64,000 nt of DNA from Rhizomys pruinosus (Eukaryota; Chordata; Mammalia; Rodentia; Spalacidae), in contig VZQC01005766.1 of the NCBI GenBank assembly GCA_009823505.1, positions 1,082,013 to 1,146,012 on the forward strand, written 5' to 3'. Below, in pieces: positions 1-10,644 of the stretch. The translations under genes were made by a program, and so were the position numbers. The notes under the pieces were generated by a model. That model searched no databases and was not told where the DNA came from. It was given only the letters and a program-made list of their open reading frames with translations. How positions within the stretch are numbered: the stretch's first letter is position 1; each line of letters starts with the position of its first letter.

Positions 1-352
1 ATAATCCATATATACTAATAAAAGTAAAAGATAAGGTGTTAAAGTGTTGTAGGCACAAAATATATGTGCGCCTGTTTCTATACGTATGTATGTGCCATCA
101 AGCGCTGGTAGCCTTTGTCCTGTGGATGGTTTGAGCAGTGGTTTTTGTCATATTTTTAGCCCAAATTGTCATGTCTTAAAAGTACACTTAACATCATGAT
201 GACCCTATATAAATAATTTTCACATTATTCACTCTATGAGTATAGCTGATTATCACTGCTGAAAATGACAGGATTTTTGAGGTGAGGTACCCCCAAGGGA
301 AATCTGTATGTGACGTAAACTGGGCTTTCATGTACACTTATCTTTCTCTCAG
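1..352 (+). other. THADA intron tail upstream of first exon
   Basis: No repeat or gene recognised. It ends in the polypyrimidine acceptor tctttctctcag of the first exon. Confidence 0.7.
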
Positions 353-511
353 AGTCAGCAAGCCGCTTACAAGTTATTCTCAATGAGATTCAGCCACGGG
401 ATACTAACGATTACTTCAACCAAGCCAAAGTATTGAAAGAATGTGGTAGCTTTGATTTGGAGGATTTGAGCACCAGTGTCACAAACATTGATACTTCTAC
501 AGAAGTCAAAA
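353..511 (+). CDS. Thada: THADA internal exon (first of five in window)
   Basis: The reading frame gives a peptide containing NEIQPRDTNDYFNQAK, followed by SFDLEDLSTSVTNIDTSTEV, which I recognise as THADA. A pyrimidine-rich acceptor ends in AG at 351-352, and the donor GTAAGA starts at 512. The exon is 159 nt: two bases finish a split codon, 52 codons follow, and one base is left over (phase 1 at both ends). That base plus GT of the next exon makes a Ser codon. THADA is a large armadillo/HEAT-like protein. Its yeast relative Trm732 partners the Trm7 methyltransferase that makes 2'-O-methyl at tRNA position 32, and human THADA is linked to FTSJ1 in the same way; fly THADA has been tied to SERCA and energy storage. 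These roles come from the literature on relatives. The sequence itself shows only the exon, open and without stops. Confidence 0.95.
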
Positions 512-574
512 GTAAGATGCATGAAATTAATATGGCCATCAGTAGTGCATATGTGTGCACACTCACACGCATTT

Positions 575-650
575 GGTGCTGGTGCTTGAACTCAAGAGTT
601 TGTTAGGTATGCTTAGGCAAGTGCTGTACTACCAAGCCTACACCATTGTA
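575..650 (-). mobile_element. Degenerate ID/B4-like SINE fragment
   Basis: Reads, in reverse, like the tRNA-derived head of ID/B4: gcttgaact... gctaggcaagtgctgtactaccaagc. Old and truncated. Confidence 0.45.
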
Positions 651-724
651 CTACACCATTGTACACTGACCCAAGCCTGATTATTTCAATAACAGTAAAA
701 TATACAAAATGGATTTTTAAAAAA

Positions 725-902
725 GACTTAATTTTTAATTACTTATTTATGTGTGGGTATGTGAGTGCAGGTACCCATGAAGGCCAGAGGCATCAGATCC
801 CCTTGGAGGTGGAGTCATCTGATGTGGATGCTGGGAACTGAACTGGGGTCCACTATAGGAGCAGTATGTGCTTTTAACTGCTGAGCCATCTCTGCAGCCT
901 CA
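725..902 (-). mobile_element. Old B2/B3-like SINE
   Basis: The antisense B2 pattern runs from ttatttatgtgtg to the tRNA-like head gagccatctctgcagcctc. It is more diverged than most B2 copies here. Confidence 0.75.
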
Positions 903-999
903 GATGACATTTTGCTATAATGAAAGGAAGTGCAGATCTACAGAACATTTCTAGAAAACAAAGATTTAAGAAAATTTTTAATTTTATCTATTTATTTTC

Positions 1000-1136
1000 T
1001 GTTTTTTTGTGACAGGGTCTCCCTGTAACCCCAGGTGTCCTGAAGCTATGTAGACCAGACTGGCCTTGAACTCATGAAGATCTACCTGTCTCTGCCTCCC
1101 TAGTGCTGAAACTAAAGGCATGTGCAACCATGCCTA
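1000..1136 (-). mobile_element. B1 SINE
   Basis: Antisense B1: gacagggtctccctgtaacc, gtagaccagactggccttga, ending ccatgcctac. Confidence 0.85.
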
Positions 1137-1534
1137 CTTTATTTTTATTTTATGTGTGTGAGTGTTATACCTGCACATGTATAAGTGTACCTGTGTTGCA
1201 AAGTGCCTGAGGAGGTCAGAAGAAGGTGCCAGATACCCTGGAACTGGAGTTACAGACAGTTATTAGCTGACATGTAGATGCTTGGATTCAAACCCTGATT
1301 TTATGCAAGAACAACCTGTTCTTTTTTTCTTTTCTTTTCTTTTTGGTCTTTTGGAGACAGGGTCTCCCTACAGCCCCGACTGTCCTGGAACATTCCCTAT
1401 GTAGACTAGGCTGGCCTTGAACTTACAGAGATCCACCTGCCTCTGTTTCTCGAGTACTGGGATTAAAGGCGTGCACCACCACGCCCGGTATAAGAACAGC
1501 CTGTTCTTAACCTCTGAGCCATCTGTCTAGCCCC
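1137..1534 (-). mobile_element. B2 SINE split by a B1
   Basis: The B2 3' part lies at 1137-1322 and its tRNA-like head at 1490-1534 (ctctgagccatctg...agcccc). The gap is a B1. The sequence aagaacaacctgttctt is repeated with one change on the far side of the B1, which shows the later insertion. Confidence 0.85.
1323..1489 (-). mobile_element. B1 SINE nested in a B2
   Basis: A T-rich tail, then gacagggtctccctacagcc through to caccaccacgcccgg. It is flanked by a 17-bp target duplication (aagaaca[a/g]cctgttctt). Confidence 0.9.
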
Positions 1535-1670
1535 AGATTTTTTTTTTTTTCCCAATTGAGGTTTTGGAATGACTGGTTTTAGGAATGAATTTATAAGCCT
1601 TTTACAAGAAAATGGCATGGCTCAGTTCTGCATAGAAGATGCTACAACACAAAGCTTTTGAGCTCTTTTT

Positions 1671-1831
1671 CTTTCTTTTTTTTTTTTGATATTTTTGAGA
1701 CAGGGTCTCCCTTTAGTCCCAGCTGGCCTGGAGCTCACTCTGTAGACCAGGCTGGCCTTGAACTCACAGAGATCTGCCTGCCTCTGCCTCCCAAGTGCTA
1801 GGATTAAAGGTGTGCACCACCACGCCCAGCC
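1671..1831 (-). mobile_element. B1 SINE
   Basis: Antisense B1 ending accaccacgcccagc. The flanks repeat ttttgagctct on both sides as a target duplication. Confidence 0.9.
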
Positions 1832-1837
1832 CAGTTT

Positions 1838-2038
1838 TTGAGCTCTAAGATCCATGTGGCAGCCCTGGTGAGGCAAGAGTACAGATACATGATGAGTCTG
1901 GGTTTGGGCAATATCACCAGTACATTGATGTCTGCTGTGGCGGTTCCTGAAGTCAAGCAGCCTTTTAATGGAAACCTTATTACTGAGCAAAATATGAGCT
2001 ACTGTGTTGTAGTGTGCCACCAGTATTTGAGTTTGTAA
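1838..2038 (+). other. Open, coding-like stretch of unknown nature
   Basis: A 66-codon open frame in sequence free of SINEs, with the peptide core EVKQPFNGNLITEQNMSYCV. It has no convincing splice sites and no recognised family, and it would have to sit between two THADA exons that already join in frame. It may be a decayed retrocopy or chance. Confidence 0.15.
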
Positions 2039-2375
2039 GTTTGTTCTATCAGTTGTTATGCGAAAAAGTCACCAGAAGTAATATATTCTGTTTTCTCTAT
2101 TTTCTCTTTGCCACTAGGTGGGGTTATTGTCTTGCAAAAATGTCTTTTTGCAATTCTATTTTTTTAAATTACAAAAAATATTTAAGTATATGTTCACCGT
2201 AATAGTTTTGAATAAGATGGAGTTAAATATAAGTTAGAAACAATGCTCCATTTTTCTCCCAGGTCTACTTACTCCCTTTTTGTGAACATGCTGTATACTT
2301 ATGTGTATATAATTTGTCCTTTTAGCTTAGTGAGCTTTAAAAAGAGCAAGTCAAATACAGTATCTTAATTCTTTC

Positions 2376-2540
2376 CTTTTTTTTTTTTNTTTTTTTGGTC
2401 ATTTTGAGACAGGGTCTCCCTTTAGTCACAGCTGGCCTGGAACTCTCTATGTAGACCAGGCTGGCCTGGAACTCACAGAGGTCCTCCTACCTCTGCCTCC
2501 TGAGTGCTGGGATTAAAGGTGTGCACCACCATCCCTGGCC
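2376..2540 (-). mobile_element. B1 SINE with an N in its tail
   Basis: Antisense B1 (gacagggtctccctttagtc ... caccaccatccctggcc). The poly-T tail contains an undetermined base at 2389. Confidence 0.9.
2389..2389. other. Undetermined base (N)
   Basis: A single N inside a T run of about 20, most likely an unresolved homopolymer in the assembly. Confidence 0.95.
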
Positions 2541-2733
2541 TTAACATTTCTTTTAAACTTAATAGTTTTTGTGGGTTTGTTTTTTTTAATATCAATACTA
2601 AAAATATCAATACTAAAATATACCTAAATCTAGAATGAGAAAATAAACAGTAGTTTTAGCTTATTTGCAATGTAATTTAAATGTATTTTGAAATATGATT
2701 TAGTATTTTCTGTTGATTTTAATGTTCTGTCCT

Positions 2734-2931
2734 GGGGGCTGGGGAGATAACTCAGCAGCTAATCCCCTGCTGCTCTTCCCAGCTCCCATAGTGAGTGCTC
2801 ACTACTTCCTATAACTCCACCTCCAGGAAATCGGGCACCCTTTGGTCTTTCCAGGCATCCCCACACATGTAACAGACACTCACACAGACACCCAAAGGCA
2901 CACATACACAACATACAGTAAAAAAATAAAT
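2734..2931 (+). mobile_element. Old B2 SINE
   Basis: Sense B2: gggggctggggagataactc to the A-rich end gtaaaaaaataaatct. Diverged. Confidence 0.8.
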
Positions 2932-3044
2932 CTGTCTTAGCCAAATATAGAGGCCCATGCTTATTCTCCGGTTAGGTCCTGAGAATTGTAGTGTGAGACA
3001 GCCTGGTTTACAAAAGGAGACCTTTTGTAAAAAGAGAAAACCAA

Positions 3045-3262
3045 GGGCTGGAGAGATGGCTCAGTGGTTAAGAGCACTGGCTGCTCTTGCAGAGAACCCT
3101 GGTTTGGTTTCTAACACCCACATGGTGGCAAACTGTCCTTGTCTTCAGTTTCTGGATGGCCAACATTGTCTTCTGGCCTCCTCAGACATTGCATATTTGA
3201 ATGTACTTACTTATACTTATACACATAAAATAAAACACTTATACACATAAAAATAAAAGTTA
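3045..3262 (+). mobile_element. B2 SINE
   Basis: Sense B2 head gggctggagagatggctcag with A and B box-like tRNA regions. The A-rich tail repeats acttatacacataaaa. Confidence 0.85.
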
Positions 3263-3467
3263 AAAAAGTAGCATGCTTCCTTCTCATAGCACATGGTCTT
3301 TAAATGTTTTTTTTTTTTTTCCCTATTGAATAAATAGAACACGTGACAAATTGATTTGTTTAAGCAGATTATTCTTGGGGAAATTGTACATAAGCTAATT
3401 CCAAGTAAACTGATATGTGAGGAATCGAGTGTGAACTGTTACAGTCATTTTTGTGTTGTCTCCTAAG

Positions 3468-3625
3468 GTAAGGAAGGAAGAACCTGTGACGTCACTGCTC
3501 AGATGGTCTTGGTGTGCTGCTGGAGGAGTATGAAGGAAGTTGCTTTGCTTCTGGGCACACTGTGCCAGCTGCTCCCTGCCCGGCCGGGGACAGCAGCTTC
3601 TGATGGGCTGTTAACAGTGCAGCAG
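3468..3625 (+). CDS. Thada: THADA internal exon (second)
   Basis: The exon encodes KEGRTCDVTAQMVLVCCWRS and then MKEVALLLGTLCQLLP, one of the best conserved stretches of vertebrate THADA, at or near the start of the DUF2428 region. It is 158 nt: GT completes the Ser codon opened by the previous exon, then 52 whole codons end at CAG. The donor GTAAAG follows at 3626, so the next intron is phase 0. The segment between LCQLLP and DGLLTVQQ (about 3573-3600) is the most variable part. No stop or frameshift is present, and nothing suggests loss of function. Confidence 0.96.
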
Positions 3626-3669
3626 GTAAAGCTTGTTCCCGCAGTGTCCATTTTTGGCTAAGGCATAAA

Positions 3670-4600
3670 TCACAAGCTTTTATTTGTAGGCCAATTTAAA
3701 AAAGGTTTTGAATTTTCCTTGAAATAATCTTCAGATGTCAACTAAAAAAGGTTCATGATAATTTAGATATTAGACCTTACACTATATTTCAGAACTATAC
3801 CATTTTAAAAAATATGTTTATATTAGTAATTATAGATTTCACCTGACTTTTAGCCCCAACATTATAATTCAGAATTTTTAGCATATGGAAACTTAAATTT
3901 TAGCTGAAAGTGTCTATTTAGTAAGACTCTATAACTCTCTTAAATTTTTCAAAGGAATAAAAACTAACACATTGGTGGATTGTAGCTCTCCTGTTTCCCC
4001 CACCTTTTCAGTAATAAAGTTGTAGTCACTTTAGTGTTTTTGGCTGATTTTCATTTTAAGACTACAAAGTTAGCTCACCATCTGGGACTGTTCAAGGGAC
4101 TTGAGTATAATGTTTACAAGAAATTAGTTTACCACAAGCATTTCATTTGGAGATATTTTAGATTTATTAGATTTCTGTTTTTAATTGATTCCTCCTTCCT
4201 ATCCACATGGTTTCAACAAATCCATTTCCCATAGTTTTCCAACAGAGAGATATAACATGCACTTTTAGTTTTAACCTTTTTCAAATAAAGATAATTTTAC
4301 CCCTGCAGGGTACTACAACATTAAAACAAATATTGTAGTACTCTAATGCTGATTATTTCTAGTCACCATGTGACTAGTTCCATGGAAAGAATGCTAACAT
4401 CTTTATTCTTACAGCCTGTGGCTCATGTGCTTGTGTTTGGCTAACAGCTGGGCTTATGATTTTGCAAGGCCTTTAAGTACAGAGCACAGACAGCAGCAAA
4501 TATCTAAAACTGAAACAATACAGAAATTAGCATGGCACTTGGGCAAGGGGGACACACAAATTCCTGAAGCATTCCATTTTTTTTTGTGGGCGGTGGGGGT
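3670..4600 (+). other. Unique AT-rich intron stretch
   Basis: No SINE, L1 or gene is recognisable. Several short open frames exist, but they show no splice or coding signature. Confidence 0.6.
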
Positions 4601-4690
4601 GACTAGGTACAGTAGTGCACACCTGTCATCGCAGCACTCAGGAAGTCAGCTTGGAGCACACAGCAAGATCAAAGAGAAGGGCAGAGGCAA
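4601..4690 (+). mobile_element. Degenerate B1-like fragment
   Basis: gtacagtagtgcacacctgt and cgcagcactcaggaagtcag recall the sense B1 5' half. Old. Confidence 0.45.
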
Positions 4691-4738
4691 ATAGTATATT
4701 GTGGGCATCAGTGTGTTCTTTACTCTCTTCCAGACCAA

Positions 4739-5130
4739 ATAGACGTTAGTGTCCTAGAGTTACTGGGAGCCATTCCTGTGATTGGTTCCAGTGCATAGAC
4801 CTTAGTGTCTTAGAGTTACTGGGAGCCATTCCTGTGATTGGTTCCAGTGCATAGACCTTAGTGTCCTAGAGTTACTGGGAGCCATTCCTGTGATTGGTTC
4901 CAGTGCATAGACCTTAGTGTCCTAGAGTTACTGGGAGCCATTCCTGTGATTGGTTCCAGTGCATAGACCTTAGTGTCTTAGAGTTACTGGGAGCCATTCC
5001 TGTGATTGGTTCCAGTGCATAGACCTTAGTGTCCTAGAGTTACTGGGAGCCATTCCTGTGATTGGTTCCAGTGCATAGACCTTAGTGTCCTAGAGTTACT
5101 GGGAGCCATTCCTGTGATTGGTTCCAGTGC
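4739..5130. repeat. 56-bp minisatellite, seven copies
   Basis: Seven head-to-tail 56-bp units starting at 4739, 4795, 4851, 4907, 4963, 5019 and 5075. Each contains agagttactgggagccattc and ends gattggttccagtgc. The units differ at only a few sites: gacgtt or gacctt near the start, and tgtcct or tgtctt. Such homogeneity means recent expansion. 56 is not a multiple of 3, so it is not a coding repeat. Confidence 0.97.
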
Positions 5131-5190
5131 AGTGCCAGCATCTGTGCTGGGGTCCAGTTGTGATCAGTTATGAAGGAAACTTGTGTCAAG

Positions 5191-5415
5191 ATTTATTTTT
5201 TATTTTTTTATTTTTTATGTGTATGAATGTACTGTCTGCATGTAGGTTTGTGCACCCGTGTCGTGCAATGCCACGGAAGTCAGAAGAGGGCGTCGGATTC
5301 CCCTGGAACTGGAGTTAAAGACAGTTCTCAGCTGCCATGTGGGTGCTGGGGATCGAACCTGGGTCCTCTGCAAGAGCAGTTGGCACTCTTAACTGCTAGG
5401 CCATCTCTCCAGCGC
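5191..5415 (-). mobile_element. B2 SINE
   Basis: Antisense B2 of the young type (gtgtatgaatgtactgtctg ... ctaggccatctctccagc). caagattt is repeated on both flanks. Confidence 0.92.
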
Positions 5416-6020
5416 TGCCAAGATTTCTTGACTCAAAGGACAAATTAAGGGAAATATATTTTGCTTTGACTGTAACTGATAATGACCCTAAGGTTCCCAT
5501 GAAAATTATTTTACCTTTCCATAGCACACAAAGTTTGTGTTTTAATGAATTTAGTGTATGTGGAGTAACCATGGTAAAACTGGGAATTAAGTAAGATAAA
5601 GACAGATTAAAAAAAAAACAACTCTAAAAATAGTAAAAGGCTAGCCTTATAAACTAAAGAATTCTTCAGTGGCTATTTGCATAAGTAAAAATAGAATCCT
5701 GATCATTTAAAAAAACAAGCAAACACTACTCTCCAACCTTGCATTGTGCTGTTTACTTGGTAACTTCAATGTGGAGGTGTGAGAAGACATTAACAGATCT
5801 GTGAAGGATCAGGAGGTATGTATGATTGCTGTGTTCTTATACTGAATCCCTGTTCTCTATGGAAATCTTTACTTTTGATTTTTCTAACGTTAAACAAAAT
5901 CATTTAGGGTTGTATAGTATCATTTAGTCCATGAAAAATCCAGTCATCCAGAAATTAATGTCTTTTACTTTACTATAGGATTTCTGCTTTTTTAAATATA
6001 AAATTTTGCTCTATTTTTAA
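5416..6020 (+). other. Unique intron stretch
   Basis: No recognised repeat or gene. Confidence 0.6.
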
Positions 6021-6027
6021 AAAGCTA

Positions 6028-6112
6028 TGTATTTTTGAGACAGGATCTTGCTGTGTGCTCCAAGCTGACTTCTGAGTGCTGGGATGATGGGTGTGCACTA
6101 CTGTACCTAGTC
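6028..6112 (-). mobile_element. Degenerate B1/B4-like SINE
   Basis: tttttgagacaggatcttgc and gagtgctgggatgatgggtg are recognisable, but the middle is missing. Confidence 0.6.
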
Positions 6113-6278
6113 CCCCCCACCACACACAAAAGGAATGCTTCAGGAATTTGTGTGCCCTCCTTGCCCAAGTGTCATGCTAATCTCTGTATTGTTTCAGTTT
6201 TAGTATATGTGCAGCTGTCTGTGCTTTATACTTAATACTCTTAAGAGTTAAAAATGTAGGGGGCTAAAAAAAAATGTA

Positions 6279-6460
6279 GGGGGCTGGAGAGATGACTCAG
6301 AGGTTATGAGTACTGGCTGCTCTTTCAAAGGACTTGGGTTTGAGAACTCTGGTTCCAGGGGAATCTGAGACCCTCTTCTGACCTCCACGGCATTGCACGA
6401 CACGGGTGCACAGACTTGCATGCAGACAGTACACTCATACACATACAAAAATAAATAAAA
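6279..6460 (+). mobile_element. B2 SINE with internal deletion
   Basis: Sense B2 head (gggggctggagagatgactc). The middle is deleted between cttgggttt and gagaactctggttcc, then the normal 3' part and A-rich tail follow. Confidence 0.85.
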
Positions 6461-6466
6461 TTAACA

Positions 6467-6628
6467 AAGGACCTGGGTTCAATTTCTAGCTCCCACAGGG
6501 TAGCTAACAACCATCTGTAACTCCGGTGCCAGAGGAAATTCAGGGCCTTCTTCTGACCTCCATAGGCATTACAAGATATGAGTATACTTACACATATGCA
6601 GTCAATACAGTCATATACATAAATAAAA
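6467..6628 (+). mobile_element. Headless B2 SINE
   Basis: Starts at aaggacctgggttcaatttc, lacks the B2 5' end and runs to cataaataaaat. It lies directly behind another B2. Confidence 0.8.
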
Positions 6629-6632
6629 TATT

Positions 6633-6866
6633 ATTTTATTTTATTTTTAAAATATTTATTTATTTTGTATGTGTATGAGTGTACTGTCTGCATGCAGGTT
6701 TGTGCACCTGTGTCGTGCATTGCTGCGGAGGTCAGAAGAGGGTGTTGGATTCCCCTGGAACTGGTGTTAAAGATGGTTCTCAGCCACCATGTGGGTGCTG
6801 GGGATTGAATCCAGGTCCTCTGCAAGAGCAGTTGGTGCTCTTAAACGCTAGGCCATCTCTCCAGCC
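6633..6866 (-). mobile_element. B2 SINE with perfect 15-bp target duplication
   Basis: Antisense B2 inserted into the A-rich tail of the previous B2. cataaataaaatatt at 6618-6632 is repeated at 6867-6881. Confidence 0.95.
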
Positions 6867-6881
6867 CATAAATAAAATATT

Positions 6882-7200
6882 TTTTAAAAAGTTTAAAATA
6901 TAAATGACAGAGGCATATAATTCACATCAGAGTGGGTGGCCATACATATGGTTAATCCTACCTTCTAAGGACTTTGTTGCCCTGACAAAGCTATAACTGC
7001 TGTGTCAAAGCTGTATTTGTTGTGTCTGATAGGACAAAACTACTAATTTGAGAGCCTCTTAGGTGAATGAGACGATAGCAGACTTCCAGCTACATATCCT
7101 AAAATACTGGTCCTTAGCCCCAGCCTTCTTTCTGTTCAACTTTCACTGTTGACAAAGTAATACAGTTCCATTACAATTTGAAATTAGATAGCATAAGTAT
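6882..7200 (+). other. Unique intron stretch
   Basis: No recognised repeat or gene. Confidence 0.6.
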
Positions 7201-7212
7201 AGAAAGTTTCTT

Positions 7213-7456
7213 GGGCTGGAGAGATAGCCTGGCGGTTAAGAGCGCCGACTGCTCTTGCAGAGGACCCGGGTTCAATCCCCAGCACCCACATGGCGGCTAA
7301 GAACCGTCTGTAACTCCAATTCCAGGAGAACTCCAGTTCAAGGGGAATCCGAGACCCTCTTCTGACCTCCGTGGCATTGCACGACTCGGGTGCACAGATC
7401 TACATGCAGACAGTACACTCATACACATACAAAAATAAATAAAATTAAAAAAAAAA
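7213..7456 (+). mobile_element. Young B2 SINE, long subtype
   Basis: A nearly complete B2 carrying the tandem 17-bp motif (ctccaattccaggagaa followed by ctccagttc). Flanks share aaagtttctt. Confidence 0.93.
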
Positions 7457-7474
7457 GTTTCTTTTGTAGCCCAG

Positions 7475-8310
7475 TTTTTGTTTTTTTTTTAAGACAATCC
7501 TGATTTTATTGGCCCTTCATTAAGGGTACCCACTTAAACATCACAGGCATGAATATAATTTACAACAGGCTGACAGGACACAGGATTATAATTTGGGGAA
7601 TCTTTGTTGCTGTATGGAGATGAGCTAGTGCATGTTTATAATTCCCAAGTTTTAAGTGCTTTCTTCACAAACTGTTCAAGCTGGGATGAGGATCTCTGTG
7701 ATATTCTCCAGTTCTCTCAGAGATGTAGAAACTGATACTCCTGGTTATTCATTACCTGGTGTGCACAAGATCACAAAGCTGTTTTGTGACTGCCCTCAGC
7801 CAGAACCCAGTTCTCTCTTTCCCAGCCTGGGTTCACTTGGCACAGTATTCCCTTTGTTTTGAGGTGCTCATTTAATTTTTCTCTAAGTTGAATTTCTCTT
7901 GCTTTCAGTACACAAGCCAGTTTTCCAAAGACAGTAAAATAACTTGCTCTTGGAGTTTATCCATACGACCCTTTCCATAGCGCACTTCTTGTTCAGGGGC
8001 ATGTCCTGCTTTGTACTCACATAATGAAAGGTTCTTTCATAATGTCCCTATACAAGAGGCAGAGATAAAGCCACTTTGAGGGCTGTAAGTGGAGACCCTT
8101 CAGGAGTGAACCTTATCTCACACCTTCCTGACTATTGGCATGTGTAGGTTTCTTGCTTGATGTTTTGCTGATAAACTTCAGATGCACTTTGTTGAACCTC
8201 TTTCCAGTGTGCTGTCTGATGATACACAATACCTGCTGATTTGTAAGTCAACTTCAATGTTGGGTATCAATTTCTTTATATCTTCCCTAACTTTTTAAAA
8301 AAGAAGCATC
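7475..8310 (-). pseudogene. Probable processed pseudogene of unidentified gene
   Basis: Read on the - strand, the stretch ends in AATAAA (7505-7510) about 15 bases before an A run (T at 7475-7490). That is the signature of a reverse-transcribed mRNA. Upstream are coding-like pieces in shifted frames: YHQTAHWKEVQQSASEVYQQ around 8190-8270, and DKLQEQVILLSLENWLV around 7910-7970, separated by stops and frame changes. The 3' 400 bases look like untranslated region. I do not recognise the parent; the pieces suggest a helical or coiled-coil protein. I found no clean target duplication, so the 5' boundary is a guess. Confidence 0.45.
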
Positions 8311-8566
8311 CAGATACATTTTTCATTCCTGCCTTCCCTCCTTCTAGAATTATTACCACATGATTGATATGAATAAACATAAATTGCCAACTAGAAAAAA
8401 AAATGCCTGTTTAGATTCTGTTGTAACTTGAATGATGGGTAGGGCTGACTGGGTTGGTACATTTCCTCTCTGTTTCATTAGATTTTTCTGTAATGGGCTA
8501 CAGATGGAATTTACATTTATTAATGTTTAAAAGTCATGAAGAAATTATCTTAAAATTTATTTGCCT

Positions 8567-8708
8567 GCTGGGCATGGTGACACACACCTTTAATCCCAGC
8601 ACCCTGGAGACAGAGACAGGTGGATTTCTGTGAGTTCAAGCCAGTCTAATGTATATAGCCATTTGGGGCTACAGAGGGACCCAATCTCAAAAAAAAAAAG
8701 ACCAAAAA
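8567..8708 (+). mobile_element. B1 SINE
   Basis: Sense B1 (ctgctgggcatggtgacaca ... ctcaaaaaaaaaaagacc). Confidence 0.85.
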
Positions 8709-8989
8709 AAAGTTTGCCTATAGTTAATTTTTAAAAATTACAAATAAGTACACTGAACTGTTCTGAATGAAAGTTACATCTTTAACCTTTGCAATGAACT
8801 TGAGCCTATGACCACATCATTTTGTCACCTATTTATTGACTGCCTCACTACCTAGGTATTGTGGGAACAGAAAGAAGAATTATATCTCTGACCTGAAAGA
8901 GCTTAGAAATTTACTAATGATGCAAGTCAGAAATCCATTTGAAAACTTAAGTCTAAAGGGCAATATTTAAAATGATTCATGGTAAGAAT

Positions 8990-9217
8990 ATGCTGTTAAG
9001 AGTATGTACTGTTTTTGCAGAGAACTTGAGTTAATTTGTAGTTAAGGGTATGTACTGTTTATGCAGAGAACTCGAATTCCGTTCCCAGCACCCTGGTTAG
9101 GCAGCTCACAACCACTGTAACCACTCTAGCACATCTGATGCCTCTGGCCTTTGAAGGCCCCTACACACATGCACATACCCCCACACAGACACATACATTA
9201 ATAAAAATAAATCTTGT
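8990..9217 (+). mobile_element. Old B2/B3 SINE with internal duplication
   Basis: Tail cacacagacacatacattaa. A roughly 50-bp piece of the head (gtatgtactgtttttgcaga / gtatgtactgtttatgcaga) is present twice in tandem. Confidence 0.75.
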
Positions 9218-9219
9218 TT

Positions 9220-9770
9220 TTAAAAAGTACTTGCTAAAATGCAAAAAATTAACTGTCTGGTAAGGTAATGTCTACATACCAGAAAATGATTGGCTTTGTA
9301 ATTATCTCTAGGGACAGTAAATGGGCTCTGAGGAAATCCATACTGTTAGTTAGATATCACTGCAGTGGAGAATATATAGTGTAAAACAATGATGTGTAAA
9401 CTTTTGAAGTAAGGATTAGAGAGGAACGCCTCCTATTTTCTAGTACAAAATCAACCCCAAAAAGACATTCAGAGCTACTCCTTACCAGGTACTCTGCTAA
9501 ATGTTTATATGAGTAATCCCATTTATTTTTCAGAAAATAATTTTGGTAAATAAGTTCTAGTCTTTGCCCTCTTTACAGGTGTTGGAATAGAGCAGCTTAG
9601 TTAACTTGTGATAGGAAGGTGGCAGTTGGGTTCCTGAAAAATCCTAGATTGTGACTGTGCATGTGCCCTCGTAAAAATGTCCCATCTGTAATTAGACCCT
9701 TGGATTTATGTAGTTTAAGAGTTAGCCTTGATTTATCTAATCTATTTCCTATATAGGTAAAAGGTAATTT
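9220..9770 (+). other. Unique intron stretch
   Basis: No recognised repeat or gene. Confidence 0.55.
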
Positions 9771-9774
9771 GTGT

Positions 9775-10065
9775 GTGTGCACGATGGATGTGTTTATGTG
9801 TCCATGTGGGGTTCAGAGGACAACTCAAGTGTCATTCTTAGGCAAGTTCTACATATTTGAGAGAGTCTCTCCATTAGCTTAGTATTTTGCAAAGTAGCTA
9901 GCTTGCCAGCCAGCTTCAAAAATCTACCCCTCTCAACCTCTCATCTTGCCATTTTTGAGATTACAAGAACATACTGCACTCAACATTTTTAATATGGATC
10001 TGAGCTTGGGGCCTCACATTTTTAAGGCAGAATACTTTATTGACTGAACCCTCTTCAGCCATGTA
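9775..10065 (-). mobile_element. Old composite rodent SINE (B4/RSINE-like)
   Basis: Antisense pattern gtggggttcagaggacaact ... ggattgag-like ... ttattgactgaaccctcttc. Strongly diverged. Confidence 0.45.
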
Positions 10066-10167
10066 AAAGGTAAATTTTGTAAGTGTGTTTCCTTTTGTCC
10101 TTTGGTTTTACGTCCTGTATGATCACTTAGTTCTCTGATTTGTCTGGTGGTAAGATATCGATGCCTG

Positions 10168-10320
10168 CCGGGCGTGGTGGTGCACACCTTTAATCCTAGC
10201 ACTTGGGAGGCAGAGGCAGGCGGATCTTTGTGAGTTCAAGGCCAGCCTCGTCTACAGAGTGAGTTCCAGGACAGCTGGGACTACAAGGAGACCCGGTCTC
10301 GAAAAGACCAAAAGAAAAAA
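10168..10320 (+). mobile_element. Young B1 SINE with 16-bp target duplication
   Basis: Sense B1 from gccgggcgtggtggtgcaca to ctcgaaaagacc. The flanks are aagatatcgatgcctg and aagatattgatgcctg (one difference). Confidence 0.95.
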
Positions 10321-10382
10321 AAGATATTGATGCCTGCAGGCACCCTCTAGCTGTCTTACCCTTTAGAAATTTACATCATATG

Positions 10383-10507
10383 AGCTAGGTTTGATGGCTG
10401 ATGTCTGTAATCACAGTAGTTGGGAGACTGAGGCAGGAGGATCACGGTGGGTTTGAGGCCAGCCTGGGCTACAGAGTAAGATCCTGTCTCAGTAAAAAAT
10501 AAATAAG
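10383..10507 (+). mobile_element. Old B1 SINE
   Basis: gagctaggtttgatggctga ... gatcctgtctcagtaaaa. More diverged than its neighbour. Confidence 0.8.
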
Positions 10508-10644
10508 GTCCTGAGAGAATGTGTTACTTATGTTAAAATTTTGTAAAAACATTCAAAAAGGAAGCTCTTTTGAACGTCAGAATGCAGTGGTATCTAATAA
10601 AACAATTTTCAGAGGACTTTTTCTTTAAAAATGAAATTTAAAAG

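Larger units (their letters stand above)
512..3467 (+). other. Thada: THADA intron between exons 353-511 and 3468-3625
   Basis: Phase 1 intron of 2,956 bp with a GT donor (GTAAGA) and an AG acceptor (tcctaag). It is filled mostly by SINEs, listed separately. The stretches 1540-1660 and 1832-2370 are mostly free of recognised repeats. Confidence 0.9.
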
